NCBI RefSeq assembly: GCF_004354985.1
Contig: NZ_SMSK01000007.1
Location: 62,001 to 126,000, forward strand
Reading direction: 5' to 3'
Source of the DNA: Segetibacter sp. 3557_3
GTDB lineage: Bacteria > Bacteroidota > Bacteroidia > Chitinophagales > Chitinophagaceae
DNA: 64,000 bases
Notes under the pieces: generated by a model
Database searches by the model: none
Seen by the model: only the letters and a program-made list of their open reading frames with translations
What the model was told of the DNA's origin: nothing
Part shown: positions 63,222 through 64,000 of the stretch, in pieces
Layout of the letters: every line of letters begins with the position of its first letter
How positions within the stretch are numbered: the first letter of the stretch is position 1
Program-made: the position numbers and the translations under genes

Positions 63222-64000
63222 ATGAGTAGCGCTTTTTTAAACGAATTGTTTTCAGGACAGGATTATGATCGCAATCAATTTTTCCTGATTTGCGGGCCCT
63301 GTGTTGTTGAAGATGAGGCATTGGTTATGGAAGTTGCGGAAAAGGTGTTTTCCATATGTAAAAACCTGGGTATACCGTACATGTTTAAAGCCTCGTATCG
63401 CAAAGGCAACCGCACCAGCGCATCAAGTTTCACGGGCATTGGTGATGAAGCTGCGATGGAGTTAATCCGGAAAACCGGCCAAACCTATGGCTTACCAACT
63501 ACCAGTGATATTCATGCGCACGATGAAGCTGCACCCGCAGCAAAATACATTGATGTATTGCAGATACCAGCGTTTTTGTGCAGGCAGACAGACCTACTGG
63601 TTGCAGCTGCAGAAACGGGCAAAGTGGTTAATGTAAAGAAGGGGCAATTTGTAAGTGGCGAAGCAATGAAATTTGCGGTTGATAAAATCCGAAAAGCTGG
63701 AAACGACAAGGTATTGCTAACTGAAAGGGGTACCACCTTTGGTTACCAGGACCTGATTGTGGACTACCGCAACATTCCGGTTATGCAGTCACATGGAGTT
63801 CCGGTGGTAATGGATTGTACCCATAGCCTGCAACAACCCAATCAAACCAGTGGTGTAACGGGCGGCAACCCACAAATGATTGAAACCATTGCAAAGGCTG
63901 CGATTGCTGCCGGCGCTGAAGGCTTGTTTATAGAAACTCATCCAAACCCTGCTGTTGCAAAAAGCGATGGTGCAAATATGTTACGGCTCGACCTGCTAGA
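63222..64000 (+). CDS. kdsA: 3-deoxy-8-phosphooctulonate synthase (partial, runs off the window)
   Basis: The first 259 residues are present; the gene continues beyond 64000, with only a short tail expected to be missing. The enzyme joins arabinose-5-phosphate and PEP to make KDO-8-phosphate for lipopolysaccharide. ICGPCVVEDEAL (about 23-34), FKASYRKGNRTSASSF, TERGTTFGYQDLIVD and DCTHSLQQPNQTSG are family motifs. Cys27 in CGPC matches the metal-ligand cysteine of the metal-dependent class. A TAATTTCG box lies four bases before the ATG. Confidence 0.93.
   Translation, partial: MSSAFLNELFSGQDYDRNQFFLICGPCVVEDEALVMEVAEKVFSICKNLGIPYMFKASYRKGNRTSASSFTGIGDEAAMELIRKTGQTYGLPTTSDIHAHDEAAPAAKYIDVLQIPAFLCRQTDLLVAAAETGKVVNVKKGQFVSGEAMKFAVDKIRKAGNDKVLLTERGTTFGYQDLIVDYRNIPVMQSHGVPVVMDCTHSLQQPNQTSGVTGGNPQMIETIAKAAIAAGAEGLFIETHPNPAVAKSDGANMLRLDLL

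Overview
The window looks like ordinary chromosome from a member of the Bacteroidota, most likely family Chitinophagaceae. The clues are a short primary sigma factor (about 290 residues), Bacteroidota-type TAnnTTTG promoter boxes, A/T-rich starts with almost no Shine-Dalgarno sequences, a PorP/SprF-family protein, a secreted protein ending in a type IX sorting domain, the order parA-parB-DUF5683-dapB, and an SDR-type threonine dehydrogenase. I see no transposase, integrase, phage gene, CRISPR array, rRNA or tRNA. The family-level placement is inference.

Layout, left to right. 0-6 kb, minus strand: nuoA-B-C-D of respiratory complex I, preceded by a TPR protein, a PstS-like lipoprotein and a small membrane protein. 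6.6-14 kb: a low-molecular-weight phosphatase, hisS, a stand-alone thiolase, rlmN, a periplasmic helical protein and two pseudouridine synthases. 14-25.6 kb: peroxiredoxin, DNA polymerase IV, a Crp/Fnr regulator, a DinB-fold gene broken by a stop codon, rpsP-rimM, a lytic transglycosylase, ffh, the primary sigma factor, a START-like protein and an LptF/G permease. 25.8-30 kb: a lipoprotein, an M20 peptidase, an S4 RNA-binding protein, a TonB-C-domain protein and trmD. 29.8-30.7 kb is a 0.9-kb gap without genes that holds two intrinsic terminators and may encode small RNAs. 30.7-42.3 kb: a 1038-residue BNR/sortilin-like protein, a LolA-like protein, adenine deaminase, a PAS sensor with a phospho-acceptor helix but no ATPase domain, anmK, upp, porP/sprF and a DUF4197 lipoprotein.

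42.4-53.8 kb: two small proteins, a type IX substrate, guaA, a periplasmic binding protein, a DNA-ligase/exonuclease pair, two tandem dihaem cytochromes and a 39-residue membrane peptide. 53.9-56.8 kb is the most unusual part: three co-directional genes for a proline-rich coiled-coil protein, a membrane coiled-coil protein and a membrane-anchored protein resembling a degenerate Ppx/GppA (ASKHA) domain. A 20-bp perfect-stem terminator closes them. I recognise no described system in this set and put it forward as the best candidate for one. 56.9-64 kb: an unknown protein, an MBL hydrolase, parA-parB-DUF5683-dapB, an 8-bp tandem repeat, threonine dehydrogenase and the start of kdsA, which runs off the window.

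Most genes are housekeeping: respiration, translation, RNA modification, envelope biogenesis, chromosome segregation and nucleotide salvage. Many transcription units end in clear stem-loop terminators, several of them shared by convergent genes. Starts were chosen from start-codon type, signal peptides and family N-termini; where they differ from the longest reading frame the entry says so.
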